Positions 15,452 to 24,200 of a DNA stretch of 29,808 nucleotides are shown one piece after another (the stretch's first letter is position 1; every line of letters starts with the position of its first letter). The stretch covers positions 1-29,808 of the forward strand of contig CAIPJU010000177.1 of the NCBI GenBank assembly GCA_903865465.1, read 5' to 3'. The translations under genes were made by a program, and so were the position numbers. The notes beneath the pieces are model-generated. The model was not told the DNA's origin, did not search any database, and saw only the letters and a list, made by a program, of their open reading frames with translations. This DNA is from an uncultured Bacteroidota bacterium. GTDB lineage: Bacteria; Bacteroidota; Bacteroidia; Bacteroidales; VadinHA17.

Positions 15452-17077
15452 ATGAAACATATCTTATTTTTCTTAGTAGCTCTTTTGCCACTGACACTGT
15501 TTGCCCAGCTGGGCAATGAGGTGCCGAAGGTCAGGATCACAAACGGGACCCTTGAAGGTTCTTCAAGTTCAGGAATAAGTATCTTCCGGGGTGTACCCTA
15601 TGCTCAGCCTCCGGTAGGTAATTTAAGATGGAAAGCACCACAACCGGTAAAGAACTGGGAAGGGGTCAGGAAAGCTGAAAAGTTCGGCCCGCGTGCAATG
15701 CAAAAACCTATTTATGGCGACATGAACTTCCGGTCGGACGGAGTAAGTGAGGATTGTCTTTATCTGAACGTATGGACAGCTGCAAAAACGGGCAATGAAA
15801 AACTGCCTGTTCTGGTCTATTTCTATGGCGGCGGTTTTCAGGCCGGCGATGGCTCTGAACTCCGTTATGATGGTGAGAGCATGTCGCGCAAAGGGATTGT
15901 AACGGTAACAGTAAATTACAGACTTGGCATTTTCGGTTTCTTTGCCCATCCCGAACTATCCAAAGAAGCTCCTTATCACGCATCAGGCAATTACGCCCTT
16001 CTCGATCAGAGTGCCGCCCTAAAATGGGTAGAGCAGAATATAGCCTCATTCGGCGGCGATCCGAAGAAAGTTACTATTGCAGGTGAATCAGCAGGCTCAG
16101 TATCGGTATCCGCTCAGATGGCCTCCCCCTTATCAAAGAATCTTATTGCCGGAGCTATTGGAGAAAGCGGTGCGATGATCTATCCTACTTTGACTGCTGT
16201 TCCTCTTGCCCAGGCCGAAGAGAGAGGAGCAGCTTATGCTGCCAAAATCGGCGCCCCTACATTGGCTGCTCTGCGAGCCATGACTGCTGACCAGCTTCTT
16301 GATTCTACCTCTCAGAGAGGTGTTCCCCGTTTTTCTGCAGTTATCGATGGCTATTTCTTCCCCAAAAGCCCGACCGAAATCTATGCTGCAGGCGAACAGG
16401 CTCATGTACCATTATTGATTGGATGGAATTCTGAGGAGAGCAACTACAGAGGCATCGTGGGAACCGATGAACCAACACCCGAAAATTATCAGAAAGCCAT
16501 ACAGAAGATTTATGGAGAAAAAGCCGCTGAGGCTTTAAAACTATACCCCGGATCGACCACGGAAGAGCTTATCAAATCCGGTACAGCCCTTGCTGGCGAC
16601 AGGTTTATTGCCTTCAGCACCTGGAAGTGGTTTGATTTATGTTCTAAAACAGGCAACAATCCTGTTTACCGCTATTTCTACGAACGCCCAAGGCCTGAGA
16701 TGCGCTCAGAGATGGGGAATGCTGTAGCAGGGCTTGCAGGAGGTGTGATAAAAAATCAGGATTCAAACGTCGCGAAAGCTCCAAGACCGGCAGGCGCCGT
16801 CCATTCTGCTGAGATTGAATATGCAATGGGGAACTTATCAACTAACAGGGTATATGACTGGCAACCTGATGATTATAAGGTATCCACGATAATGCAGGAG
16901 TATTTTGCCAACTTTATTAAAACAGGAAATCCTAATGGTATTGCCCTGCCCCAATGGCCTGCAGCCAATAGCGGAAATGAGATCAGTGTTATGCATATCG
17001 ACGTAAATACCCGTAGCGAAGCTGACAAAACAAGGGAGCGTTATTTATGGCTTGATCAGCAATTCAAGGCTAAATAA
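15452..17077 (+). CDS. Exported type B carboxylesterase (alpha/beta hydrolase)
   Basis: This 541-residue serine ester hydrolase belongs to the carboxylesterase/p-nitrobenzyl-esterase family. A signal peptide covers about 1-19 (MKHILFFLVALLPLTLFAQ), so it acts in the periplasm or outside. The family signatures are all present: FRGVPYAQPPVGNLRW (45-60), EDCLYLNVW (100-108), the oxyanion-hole Gly-Gly-Gly (126-128), the nucleophile Ser213 in GESAG, the acid Glu329 in GWNSEES, and His451 in AVHSAEIEYAMG. Length is normal. The substrate could be a plant or host ester, a xenobiotic or an acylated sugar; nothing in the sequence decides. The gene is monocistronic with its own candidate promoter, and converges on an outer-membrane protein gene with an inverted repeat between them. 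Confidence 0.93.
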   Translation: MKHILFFLVALLPLTLFAQLGNEVPKVRITNGTLEGSSSSGISIFRGVPYAQPPVGNLRWKAPQPVKNWEGVRKAEKFGPRAMQKPIYGDMNFRSDGVSEDCLYLNVWTAAKTGNEKLPVLVYFYGGGFQAGDGSELRYDGESMSRKGIVTVTVNYRLGIFGFFAHPELSKEAPYHASGNYALLDQSAALKWVEQNIASFGGDPKKVTIAGESAGSVSVSAQMASPLSKNLIAGAIGESGAMIYPTLTAVPLAQAEERGAAYAAKIGAPTLAALRAMTADQLLDSTSQRGVPRFSAVIDGYFFPKSPTEIYAAGEQAHVPLLIGWNSEESNYRGIVGTDEPTPENYQKAIQKIYGEKAAEALKLYPGSTTEELIKSGTALAGDRFIAFSTWKWFDLCSKTGNNPVYRYFYERPRPEMRSEMGNAVAGLAGGVIKNQDSNVAKAPRPAGAVHSAEIEYAMGNLSTNRVYDWQPDDYKVSTIMQEYFANFIKTGNPNGIALPQWPAANSGNEISVMHIDVNTRSEADKTRERYLWLDQQFKAK

Positions 17078-17142
17078 AGATAGTTCCCTTATATTCTCCT
17101 GACAAAATATTAGAAGAGTATCAGGAATAACAGCAAAAGACT

Positions 17143-17193
17143 AATTGATTTTCTTCGTTGACCCCAACCCAAAGGGCGCGAAGAAAATCAATT
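17143..17193. terminator. 15-bp perfect inverted repeat between convergent genes
   Basis: AATTGATTTTCTTCG (17143-17157) is an exact reverse complement of CGAAGAAAATCAATT (17179-17193), with a 21-base loop that holds CCC and GGG runs able to pair. It lies between the 3' ends of the esterase (plus) and the barrel protein (minus), so a bidirectional terminator is likely. A TTTT run follows on the plus side. The loop is long for a classic terminator. Confidence 0.55.
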
Positions 17194-17281
17194 GGCTTTT
17201 AAACATTATAAAATTTGATGTTATTGATTCCCATACTCAGTTTATTTGTTAAAAAAGCTGTCTCCGGGTAAATCCGGTGTA

Positions 17282-17947
17282 TCATTTATTCTCTGTTGCC
17301 TTACTGCCTCCCAGATATAAATGAAATCCGACCTTAAATGCGACCGTGCCGAGAATAGTTCTTGCATTATTAGGGTTGTTCTCCTTATCTTTCATAGTTG
17401 TTGTGACATATCCTCCCATTAAATCGAAAGCAAATTTATCACCAACCGGAATAGCAATTCCAACCCCGCCCAAAAATGAGTTAACGCTCGATTTAGAATT
17501 ATTTTCACCATACTTATCTCCCGAAGATCCAAATGAACCTTCCACTTCGACAAAAGGATCAACTTTTTTCAGAGGCATATAGTATCTTATGAATGGACCT
17601 ATTCCAAACATTGAAATTGTTTCTTTGCTACTCCCCGTTCCCATGCTTAATAAGGAATAATTTAAGTCTAGTCCGGCAGCCAGATTTTTAGTAATGAAGT
17701 AGCCAAATCGGGGTGAAAAATTAAAAGTCCTGACTTTTTCAGAATTTCCATCCCCAATATCACTTTTCGTCTTTAATGTTGAAAAACCCAGGTGAAAGAA
17801 GTTTGCTGATCCTCCTGAATACATACTATACAGGTTATTGGATGATGTCGATAATCCAAAGAGAATTTTGCCCTTTTCAATTTGAGCATTCAACGTTGAA
17901 ATGCCTAGAATGCAAACAACACTAATTAAAAATAAACTTTTTTTCAT
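17282..17947 (-). CDS. Outer membrane beta-barrel protein (porin-like family)
   Basis: I chose the ATG at 17947, which gives 221 residues beginning MKKSLFLISVVCILGISTLNA, a normal signal peptide. A start at 17995 would add 16 basic residues before it. The mature part alternates short strands and Gly/Asn-rich turns, for example FSPRFGYFITKNLAAGLDLNY, FGIGPFIRYYMPLKKVDPFVE and FLGGVGIAIPVGDKFAFDLMGGY. These match the small OMP_b-brl/OmpW-like barrels common in Bacteroidota. It ends VAFKVGFHLYLGG followed by a short polar tail. A ligand or role cannot be inferred. It is a single gene with a possible -7 element at 18031-18038. Confidence 0.75.
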   Translation of the reverse strand: MKKSLFLISVVCILGISTLNAQIEKGKILFGLSTSSNNLYSMYSGGSANFFHLGFSTLKTKSDIGDGNSEKVRTFNFSPRFGYFITKNLAAGLDLNYSLLSMGTGSSKETISMFGIGPFIRYYMPLKKVDPFVEVEGSFGSSGDKYGENNSKSSVNSFLGGVGIAIPVGDKFAFDLMGGYVTTTMKDKENNPNNARTILGTVAFKVGFHLYLGGSKATENK

Positions 17948-18030
17948 GACCTTCTTATTTGATTTGTGCTTACTCTTTAGTTTTTCAGCATCCACTCCTT
18001 ACTCTTTTCAGGATTTTCAGGCACTTCCGC

Positions 18031-18038
18031 CAAACATA
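18031..18038 (-). promoter_or_regulatory. Possible -7 element (TATGTTTG) for the barrel protein gene
   Basis: The minus strand reads TATGTTTG, an exact TAnnTTTG match, about 83 bp before the ATG at 17947. No -33 TTTG was found at the usual distance. Confidence 0.3.
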
Positions 18039-18066
18039 TTTTTTATCTCAGGCCTGATTAATAATA

Positions 18067-18114
18067 GTCTGATCGGGCCTTTCTAAATTCAACTTAGAAA
18101 GACAAAAATCAGAC
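18067..18114 (-). terminator. Nested hairpin between two outer-membrane protein genes
   Basis: The outer arms GTCTGAT (18067-18073) and ATCAGAC (18108-18114) enclose inner arms CTTTCTAA (18079-18086) and TTAGAAAG (18094-18101) with a 7-base loop. Unpaired stretches of 5 and 6 bases separate inner and outer stems. It lies downstream of the 18272 gene and upstream of the 17947 gene, so it could be a terminator or a protein-binding site. Confidence 0.4.
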
Positions 18115-18271
18115 CAGACAACATATCTGCTTGATATTATGTAATATAAAACGGATTGGTGTAGGAGGAGCTCAAAGCAAAGTAGCGTTTTGCTACACCT
18201 CAATGTATCAAAACACTACATAGATACAAATTTGTAATATCTCATGAAACAGTTCAGAATCAGGCAGGATG

Positions 18272-18985
18272 CTATTTTGACTTCTTCAGAGTATAATTGA
18301 TGGTAAATCCTAATATGAATCCATTCCAGCCTGGCTTTATTGGTTCGTCTGATACCATATTTACCAACAGCTGCCTACTATCCTTCTCTTCATGAAGTGC
18401 TCCTGATCCAAGCTCGATAAGGTAGCCTGCATTAAACTCAAAATCAAATGAATGCCATGGATAGACCAGCTTGGCTCCCGGCTGAAAAAAATAGTTCTTA
18501 GCCTTGAAGCTGAAAGAGTTGTTAGTGAGGCTGGTATTTATTACAGAAAGATCCTGTTTTAAGGTAAGCGACGTGAACAGAATGCCGCCCGATGAACTTA
18601 TCCAGATGCCGAAATTTTTAAATGAGTGCAAATAATATTCAGCAAAAATCCCGGGAGAATTTCTTCTGATTCGCATGTCGAGCAGGTATTCGCCTGAATA
18701 GTCCTTTCCTGATATTCTTGAACCAGTTGAATTAAATGTATACTCAATACCCACTGAAAACTTTTTATATGCCAGTTTTATCATTGGCTTATAATACCAG
18801 TAGCCTGGGAAATCAGCTACAATTTTTGTACTGAACGGGATCGTTGCTTTGATTTGTAAATCGAGTACACGGAGTTCTTCCATACTGCTGAATGCGATAC
18901 CGTACTGAATTCCCGTTTTCACCTCCTGCGACCAAAGAGATCCGGTTGAAATCAGAATTACCAGGCTTAAAAATACCTTCTTCAT
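18272..18985 (-). CDS. Outer membrane beta-barrel protein paired with a lipoprotein
   Basis: This 237-residue exported protein has a signal peptide at about 1-19 (MKKVFLSLVILISTGSLWS). The rest consists of amphipathic strands, such as MIKLAYKKFSVGIEYTFN, NSPGIFAEYYLHSFKNFGIWISSSGG and FDFEFNAGYLIELGSG, ending in NGFILGFTINYTLKK. It fits a small outer-membrane barrel. I see no similarity to the other barrel protein at 17282 beyond composition. It starts 15 bp after the lipoprotein gene at 19001-20020 on the same strand, so the two are almost certainly co-transcribed and may form one surface complex. The function is unknown. Confidence 0.7.
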   Translation of the reverse strand: MKKVFLSLVILISTGSLWSQEVKTGIQYGIAFSSMEELRVLDLQIKATIPFSTKIVADFPGYWYYKPMIKLAYKKFSVGIEYTFNSTGSRISGKDYSGEYLLDMRIRRNSPGIFAEYYLHSFKNFGIWISSSGGILFTSLTLKQDLSVINTSLTNNSFSFKAKNYFFQPGAKLVYPWHSFDFEFNAGYLIELGSGALHEEKDSRQLLVNMVSDEPIKPGWNGFILGFTINYTLKKSK

Positions 18986-19000
18986 AGGATCCTTCTTAAA

Positions 19001-20020
19001 TTAATTAGTTACTGTGAAATACTGGTATCTTTCGAACGATGGATAGTATCCGACCGTATAAACCAAATTCCCCTTTTTGGGAACGACTCGCAACTTTATC
19101 AGACCTACTTCACCGTTTTGAAAACCGGTCAGACTTAAAATGGTATCTGCTGAACTGTTAAGCTTGGTCGGGATTGCCCCCAGATTATTGTTCATATTGG
19201 TAATTTCGGCATAATATCCCGATGCAGCGTTGAAGAATTTGGATCTGTCCCATGTTACAAAGTTTCCGCTTCCAGGAATGTTATAATAACGAACCTGAGG
19301 CAGATCGCTGTTTAAATTAGCTTCACCCCATGAGATTCTGTCTCCCGAGCTGGTATTTACCTGGACCCTGTATGAACCACCTTCACCAACATAGGTGCTG
19401 TCGGTAAATTCGGGTATTGTGACTCGTCCAACTTCCCTGAAGCTGTCAATTATAAACCGGCTTATTACATATTCTGTAAGATCGGGATTTCTGTATTTAG
19501 GGAAAATCAACTTCAGATAGCCGTTTGAAACATTCTCCTCGTAGTAGGTATAGTAATCATTGACAAGAATCAGAACCCAGGTTTTTGAAAACTGGTAGCT
19601 TTCGTAATTAAGTATATCAGCTATGCTCGACGAACCTGAATGGGTGTAAAGATCCAATTTCAGGGTATGCTGCCCGGGGGTCAGGTAAGCGGTCCTGTAG
19701 CGGAACTGTCCGTTATCGGATTGTACGAACAGGCTGTCAGCACCATCAACCGAAAAGCCAGCCCCTATAATCTCCTGATCACTGCTGGTAAAACTGAAGT
19801 TAAAATCAGTACTCCCGTAGACATAAACAGTATCTCCTTCCAAATGAAGTTCAACCATACCTATAACAGGGGCAGTCGTGTTTTTGTCAACCGTCCTGTT
19901 ATAAACCTGATCGGTATCATATTCACAGGAAGGAAGAAATAAGAGTGCAGTAAACAAACTAAAGATCCCCGTTTTAATGCCAGGCAATGCCAACGGTAAA
20001 ACAAGTTTTATTTTATTCAT
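19001..20020 (-). CDS. Surface lipoprotein with Ig-like beta domains, function unknown
   Basis: This predicted lipoprotein has 339 residues. The hydrophobic segment FSLFTALLFLPSC ends in a lipobox with Cys32, followed by EYDTD, an acidic stretch of the kind often found on surface-exported Bacteroidota lipoproteins. Residues about 48-155 look like an Ig-like beta-sandwich (GDTVYVYGSTDFNFSFTS, TPGQHTLKLDLYTHSG). The C-terminal half is also beta-rich and has Tyr/Asn-rich loops. It shows no similarity to a catalytic family that I can see. It is the first gene of a two-gene unit with the barrel protein 15 bp downstream. Binding of a ligand at the cell surface is a guess from the architecture. Confidence 0.65.
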   Translation of the reverse strand: MNKIKLVLPLALPGIKTGIFSLFTALLFLPSCEYDTDQVYNRTVDKNTTAPVIGMVELHLEGDTVYVYGSTDFNFSFTSSDQEIIGAGFSVDGADSLFVQSDNGQFRYRTAYLTPGQHTLKLDLYTHSGSSSIADILNYESYQFSKTWVLILVNDYYTYYEENVSNGYLKLIFPKYRNPDLTEYVISRFIIDSFREVGRVTIPEFTDSTYVGEGGSYRVQVNTSSGDRISWGEANLNSDLPQVRYYNIPGSGNFVTWDRSKFFNAASGYYAEITNMNNNLGAIPTKLNSSADTILSLTGFQNGEVGLIKLRVVPKKGNLVYTVGYYPSFERYQYFTVTN

Positions 20021-20571
20021 AGGTTTTTATGGTCAGAAAGTTATAAACCCCGGGCAGAATGCCTTAGAAATCTGACAGGTATATTCCATTGAAGAGGATT
20101 TAGGTCAATAGTTAATAAAACAACCACTTGCAGGGTATTTATCCCTTGTTCTATAAAAATAAGAATTAAGGCCGTATTTGCATAATCTGACTGCTTTATT
20201 TTAAGCTTTTTTAACCGGAAGTTACAAACAGACAGGTTAGACAGAATAGCTATCGGACAGGATGAAAAAATGAATCCCCGCGTCAGACGCCGGGGATTCA
20301 CAATTCAAAATTCCGATACCTTAAAACATCCCTAAATCGATTGCTTTGTTTGTAAATATAATAAAAAGGTATGATTGAACAAAATAAAACAAATCTTTAT
20401 TTTTTATTATAAATATTAAAAACAAACTTTTACAATAGCACAAACTGATAAATAATTCATAGAATACATTTCATTCTATTGGTTTCCAGTAAACCTGAAC
20501 GAAGAGGTATCAGGAGAAAAATAAGCAGATATTTAATTATCCTTTTCAACTAACAATGATAACCTTTTTAT
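20021..20571. other. 551-bp intergenic region with a terminator and AT-rich tract
   Basis: This gap lies between the FISUMP gene and the lipoprotein/barrel operon, both on the minus strand. It contains a strong terminator at 20271-20300. The section 20330-20500 is very AT-rich. A 7-bp hairpin, ATAGAAT/ATTCTAT, spans 20459-20479. An 86-codon minus-strand frame (20041-20301) runs through the terminator and has no recognisable features, so I do not call it a gene. The 270 bp between the FISUMP stop and the terminator could be a long 3' UTR or hold a small RNA. The promoter of the 20020 operon should lie below 20271, but no exact TAnnTTTG was found. Confidence 0.5.
20271..20300 (-). terminator. 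Intrinsic terminator on the minus strand
   Basis: TGAATCCCC (20271-20279) pairs with GGGGATTCA (20292-20300). GCGT/ACGC extends the stem inside, across a single bulged base, to a 3-base loop. On the minus strand the hairpin is followed directly by six U residues (plus-strand A run 20265-20270). This is a classic factor-independent terminator, for the FISUMP transcript or for an RNA starting in the gap. Confidence 0.8.
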
Positions 20572-21237
20572 TTATTTTGGCTGGTCTTTAATACACCTGA
20601 CGGAGCAACCCAGAATCTTGTAATCATTACTTCCGTAAAACAGGTTTGTATATATAAACAGACCCCTGTTCCAGGCTTTGTCCTTTGAAGCTTCAGTTGA
20701 AGACCACCATATTGAATAAACGCCGTCAGTTGAAGGGAAATCGAAATCAGGCCTCCGGCCTCCGGCTGGAAGTGCCGTGAAGCCGTAATCATTTGTGGTT
20801 TCGAAATTGGCATTCTTCCAGTGTTCCAATCCTGCTTCCTTTAATTTCCCTCCCGCCTGATCTTTGTTACCTAAAAACAATTCGAGCCCGAACCAATCAT
20901 CCTTTGAAGGTACGTGCCATCCGGCCGGACAAAGCTTTTTAGTATTAACAGTGTAAAAGTTATACAGTGCACCGAACTCTTCCTTATTGCCGATATCATT
21001 TCTTAACCAGCAGTAAGCGGGTGTTGAAAGAGCTATCCAGGCTTTGAAATCTTTGACCATGGGAATGGGTTTTCCATCATTCAGTTTAGTGGTCTTCAGG
21101 TTTTCAGCCATCCAGACCTGCTTCCCGATTTGAACAATAGGATAGACATTCCCATCTGTGTCTGCAACTGATTGTGCATATGTATAATATCCAAAGTAAA
21201 TCAGAATTAAGCCAATTAAAGTCAATCTCAGTTTCAT
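20572..21237 (-). CDS. FISUMP-domain exported protein
   Basis: This 221-residue protein belongs to the Fibrobacter succinogenes major paralogous domain family (FISUMP, TIGR02145). A signal peptide covers about 1-21. The family hallmarks follow: DTDGNVYPIVQIGKQVWMAENL (in about 27-47), FGALYNFYTV (89-98), LCPAGWHVPSKDDW (102-115), GFTALPAGGRR, WWSSTEASKDKAW and a final CSVRC motif. The fold is related to formylglycine-type or C-type-lectin-like domains, and the biochemical role is not established; surface attachment or glycan binding is often suspected. It starts 11 bp after the FG-GAP lipoprotein gene, so the two should be co-transcribed. Confidence 0.88.
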   Translation of the reverse strand: MKLRLTLIGLILIYFGYYTYAQSVADTDGNVYPIVQIGKQVWMAENLKTTKLNDGKPIPMVKDFKAWIALSTPAYCWLRNDIGNKEEFGALYNFYTVNTKKLCPAGWHVPSKDDWFGLELFLGNKDQAGGKLKEAGLEHWKNANFETTNDYGFTALPAGGRRPDFDFPSTDGVYSIWWSSTEASKDKAWNRGLFIYTNLFYGSNDYKILGCSVRCIKDQPK

Positions 21238-21248
21238 GAATCTCAGTT

Positions 21249-24200
21249 TTAATGTTTTAAACTAACATGTCTGAAAACTTCAGTTTTCGATCGGTTGAAA
21301 CCGACAACAGCAAGTGAAGTATCCCCCTTGAACCAAAGCATCGATCCAACCATCCCCTGCAGGAGAAATCCGCTCTCCGAAGGCAACAGGACATCGAAAG
21401 AGGGAGTTCCCTCAATATGTCCTTTCCCTTTATTCAAAAGCACAAAACCCTTATTTGAATCATAGATTCCCGTGCTTACGTCGTAGGAATAATTATTTCC
21501 TCCCACTATAACATCCGGGTAATTATCTCCGTTCAGATCAGTAACTATCAGCTTTGTTACAGGACCCTCCTGCAACTTGTCGGGCAGCTTCTCCCATGTA
21601 AAGCTTCCCTTGTTGTTCCAGAGAATATAACTGGATGTCGTGTTCACAAAGAGCTTAAACTGTATCCTTTTGGAAATTTTAGGAGTGAACATCTCTGGCA
21701 GGGAGGTATAACTAAAGGTGGTATAATCTTTGAACCTTGCGTCAAAAAACCGGCATTGTCCAACGAGTTCATCAAGGTAGTTTACAGGATATTCGGTCAT
21801 CTTCCCATTTTTATCGGGCCAGTATGCCGACTGAACAGGATCAATATTTCCATCCATATCAATATCGATGGCATAAAGGCTTAATGGATATTGTTCACTT
21901 ACAGTATACCTGTTGTTTTCACCTAAATTACCCACAATGTAATCTTCATCACCGTCCTGGTCAAAATCACCTGCTATTATTGTATTCCATATACCGTGCC
22001 ATTTTTCCAGTGAAGGAATGATAAGAGGTTCGAACCGTGTCCCCTTTATATTTCTCAGGAGAACCAGTGAATTATATTCCCTTGTAACCAACAGATCTTC
22101 CCAACCATCATTGTCATAGTCGGTCCACACTGCATCGGTTACCATCCCGAGGTTCAGTCTGAATGTTGTATCAGCTGTCAGCTTTCCCTTTACATTGTGA
22201 ACTATCCATGAATGATTTGAATAGGGGAACATGCCTTTTTTGACCCTGGCCCCGATAAAGAAATCAATACTCCCGTCGTGATCAAAATCACAAGGCCTGA
22301 TTACCGATGCCGGGAAAGCAGGAATTGGCAGAGGCTCCTGAATAAATTTGCCATTCCTGTTAAGATAGGCAAAATGCTTATATTCATTTTCATTTATGTT
22401 TTCATATCCTCCGGCAGAAGCAACAATATCGTTATGACCGTCACCGTCAATATCGAAAATTGCCAGATCAGATTCTGAGCACTCTTTTTTGGTGGTCAGC
22501 CCTTCAAAAGCTGCTTCCCCGAATTTATCCCCTTTCCTGATGAACACCTTCGTGGGCGATGAATTTGTCGCGCCTGTAATGATATCTTCTATTCCATCAC
22601 CATTAATATCTCCCTTTGCCATTGCAGGACCGATCTGTGAGAACTTGTGGGGTATGATCGGCTGGTTCAGCTGGAAATCGACGAAATCATTCTGCTCGTG
22701 GCTGTAATCAATTGTTTTATCACATCTTTCGAAAAGCAGGTTTTTGTTCGATGTTGCTTTTAAATTCTTCCCTGGTTTTCCTGTATCCTTCTCGCTTACC
22801 TCAAGCAGGTGGTTTGCGTTTTGATTTTTAAGCACTGAGATTAAACCGTCGGCCGGCCAGTTTACCCTGATTGAATCAATTTTTTTGCTGTTTCCAAGTC
22901 CGAAATGGATAAGCGGATAGACAGTACTGGCATAACCCCTGGTAAGGAAGTTCTCGGCAAACTGGTACTTCCCGTTTGCCCACAACTCCACCGTGGCACC
23001 AATGGCAGCGGTATTTGGCTTCTTGCCATCCAGTTTAATTTCAAGGTAATTACTCTCTTTTTTCTGTCTTTCCCTGGTTGTGTTTTTCAGTACAAAGGCC
23101 TCATCGTTAATATTATTACAGATATAATCGAGGTCGCCGTCATTATCGAGATCCACAAATGCTGCGCCGTAAGAATATGAAGGATGCTGAGGCATCCAGT
23201 CTGTCCTTTTCGTAAAACTTCCATCCCCTTTATTTTCATAGGCAAAGTTCGGGATTTTAATTTTTGGAGCCGTTTCGAGAACAGGAAGGTCGCCGGAGAA
23301 CTGACCCTGAACCTGTATCCAGAATCTGGTCCAGTCCTTATCAGTCTCATCGACAGGATAGCCGTTTGCAATTATGAGATCCTTGTCACCATCGTTATCA
23401 TAATCGGCAAACAGGGGCGACCAGCTCCATTCAGTCGCTGAAATGCCCTTCATCTGACCTGCTTCACTGAAGGGTATCATTTCACCATTAAGTACACCGT
23501 TATTCATGTGGAGCATATTTCTGACATACTGGTGTTCGAAACCAAACTTGGCTTCATTCAAATATTGCCTGTAAGAATTTCCGTTTATAGTCTGTTTCTT
23601 TTTATAGTATGACTCGGGAAGCATGTCCAAAGTATAGATATCAGGATAGCCGTCATTATTTACATCTGCAACATCATCGCCCATTGATGAACGTGACTGG
23701 TAAGAAATATACTTTGCAATCTCATTTTTAAACGTGCCATTCTTTTGGTTAATGTAAAGCAGGTCGTTTGAAATAAAATCATTGGATATGTAAATATCAG
23801 GATAGCCGTCTTTATTGAAATCGCTGACGGCAATTCCAAGTCCGAAACCTTCGTACACAATACCCGCTTTTTCGCTAAGCTCGGTAAAAGTTCCGTCTCC
23901 GTTGTTATGATAAAGATGGTCATTATTCGGGGCGCTCCCGTCAGTTACCTTAGCCCTGAAATTAGTATTCATCCGCGAAGTCTGGGAATTGTTCAGGACA
24001 TAAAGGTCAAGGTTCCCGTCGAGATCATAATCGAAAAAGGCAGCATTCACCGAATAGCTTGTATCAGCAATCCCGTATTTTTCTGCCATTTCGGTATAAA
24101 GAGGAACACCCTTGTCATCTTTTCCATTGCTGACCCAGAAACGGTTTTTCCTTTTTTGGGGATCCTTTTCCTTAGTTGAGGTAAGGTACACATCGGGGTA

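Larger units (their letters stand above)
17948..18271. other. Intergenic region dense in small inverted repeats
   Basis: About 320 bp separate two minus-strand barrel-protein genes. Besides the nested hairpin at 18067-18114 and the -7 candidate at 18031-18038, it holds several structures. GGTGTAG (18158-18164) pairs with CTACACC (18193-18199). A competing inner hairpin is AGCAAA (18176-18181) with TTTGCT (18189-18194). The 12-bp palindrome TACAAATTTGTA is at 18225-18236. No coding frame is supported. The structures nearest 18272 may form the 3' end of the upstream operon. Confidence 0.5.

Noticed and set aside
17948..17995. Upstream start for the 17282 barrel protein
   Set aside because: It places 16 basic residues before an otherwise normal signal peptide. 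The ATG at 17947 is a better start.
20041..20301. 86-codon minus-strand ORF in the intergenic gap
   Set aside because: It runs through a clear intrinsic terminator, has no recognisable motif and has amino-acid composition typical of non-coding DNA.
21737..23441. Several overlapping ORFs opposite the FG-GAP gene
   Set aside because: They mirror the repetitive Asp/Asn-rich coding sequence on the other strand and show no domain, signal peptide or independent start context.
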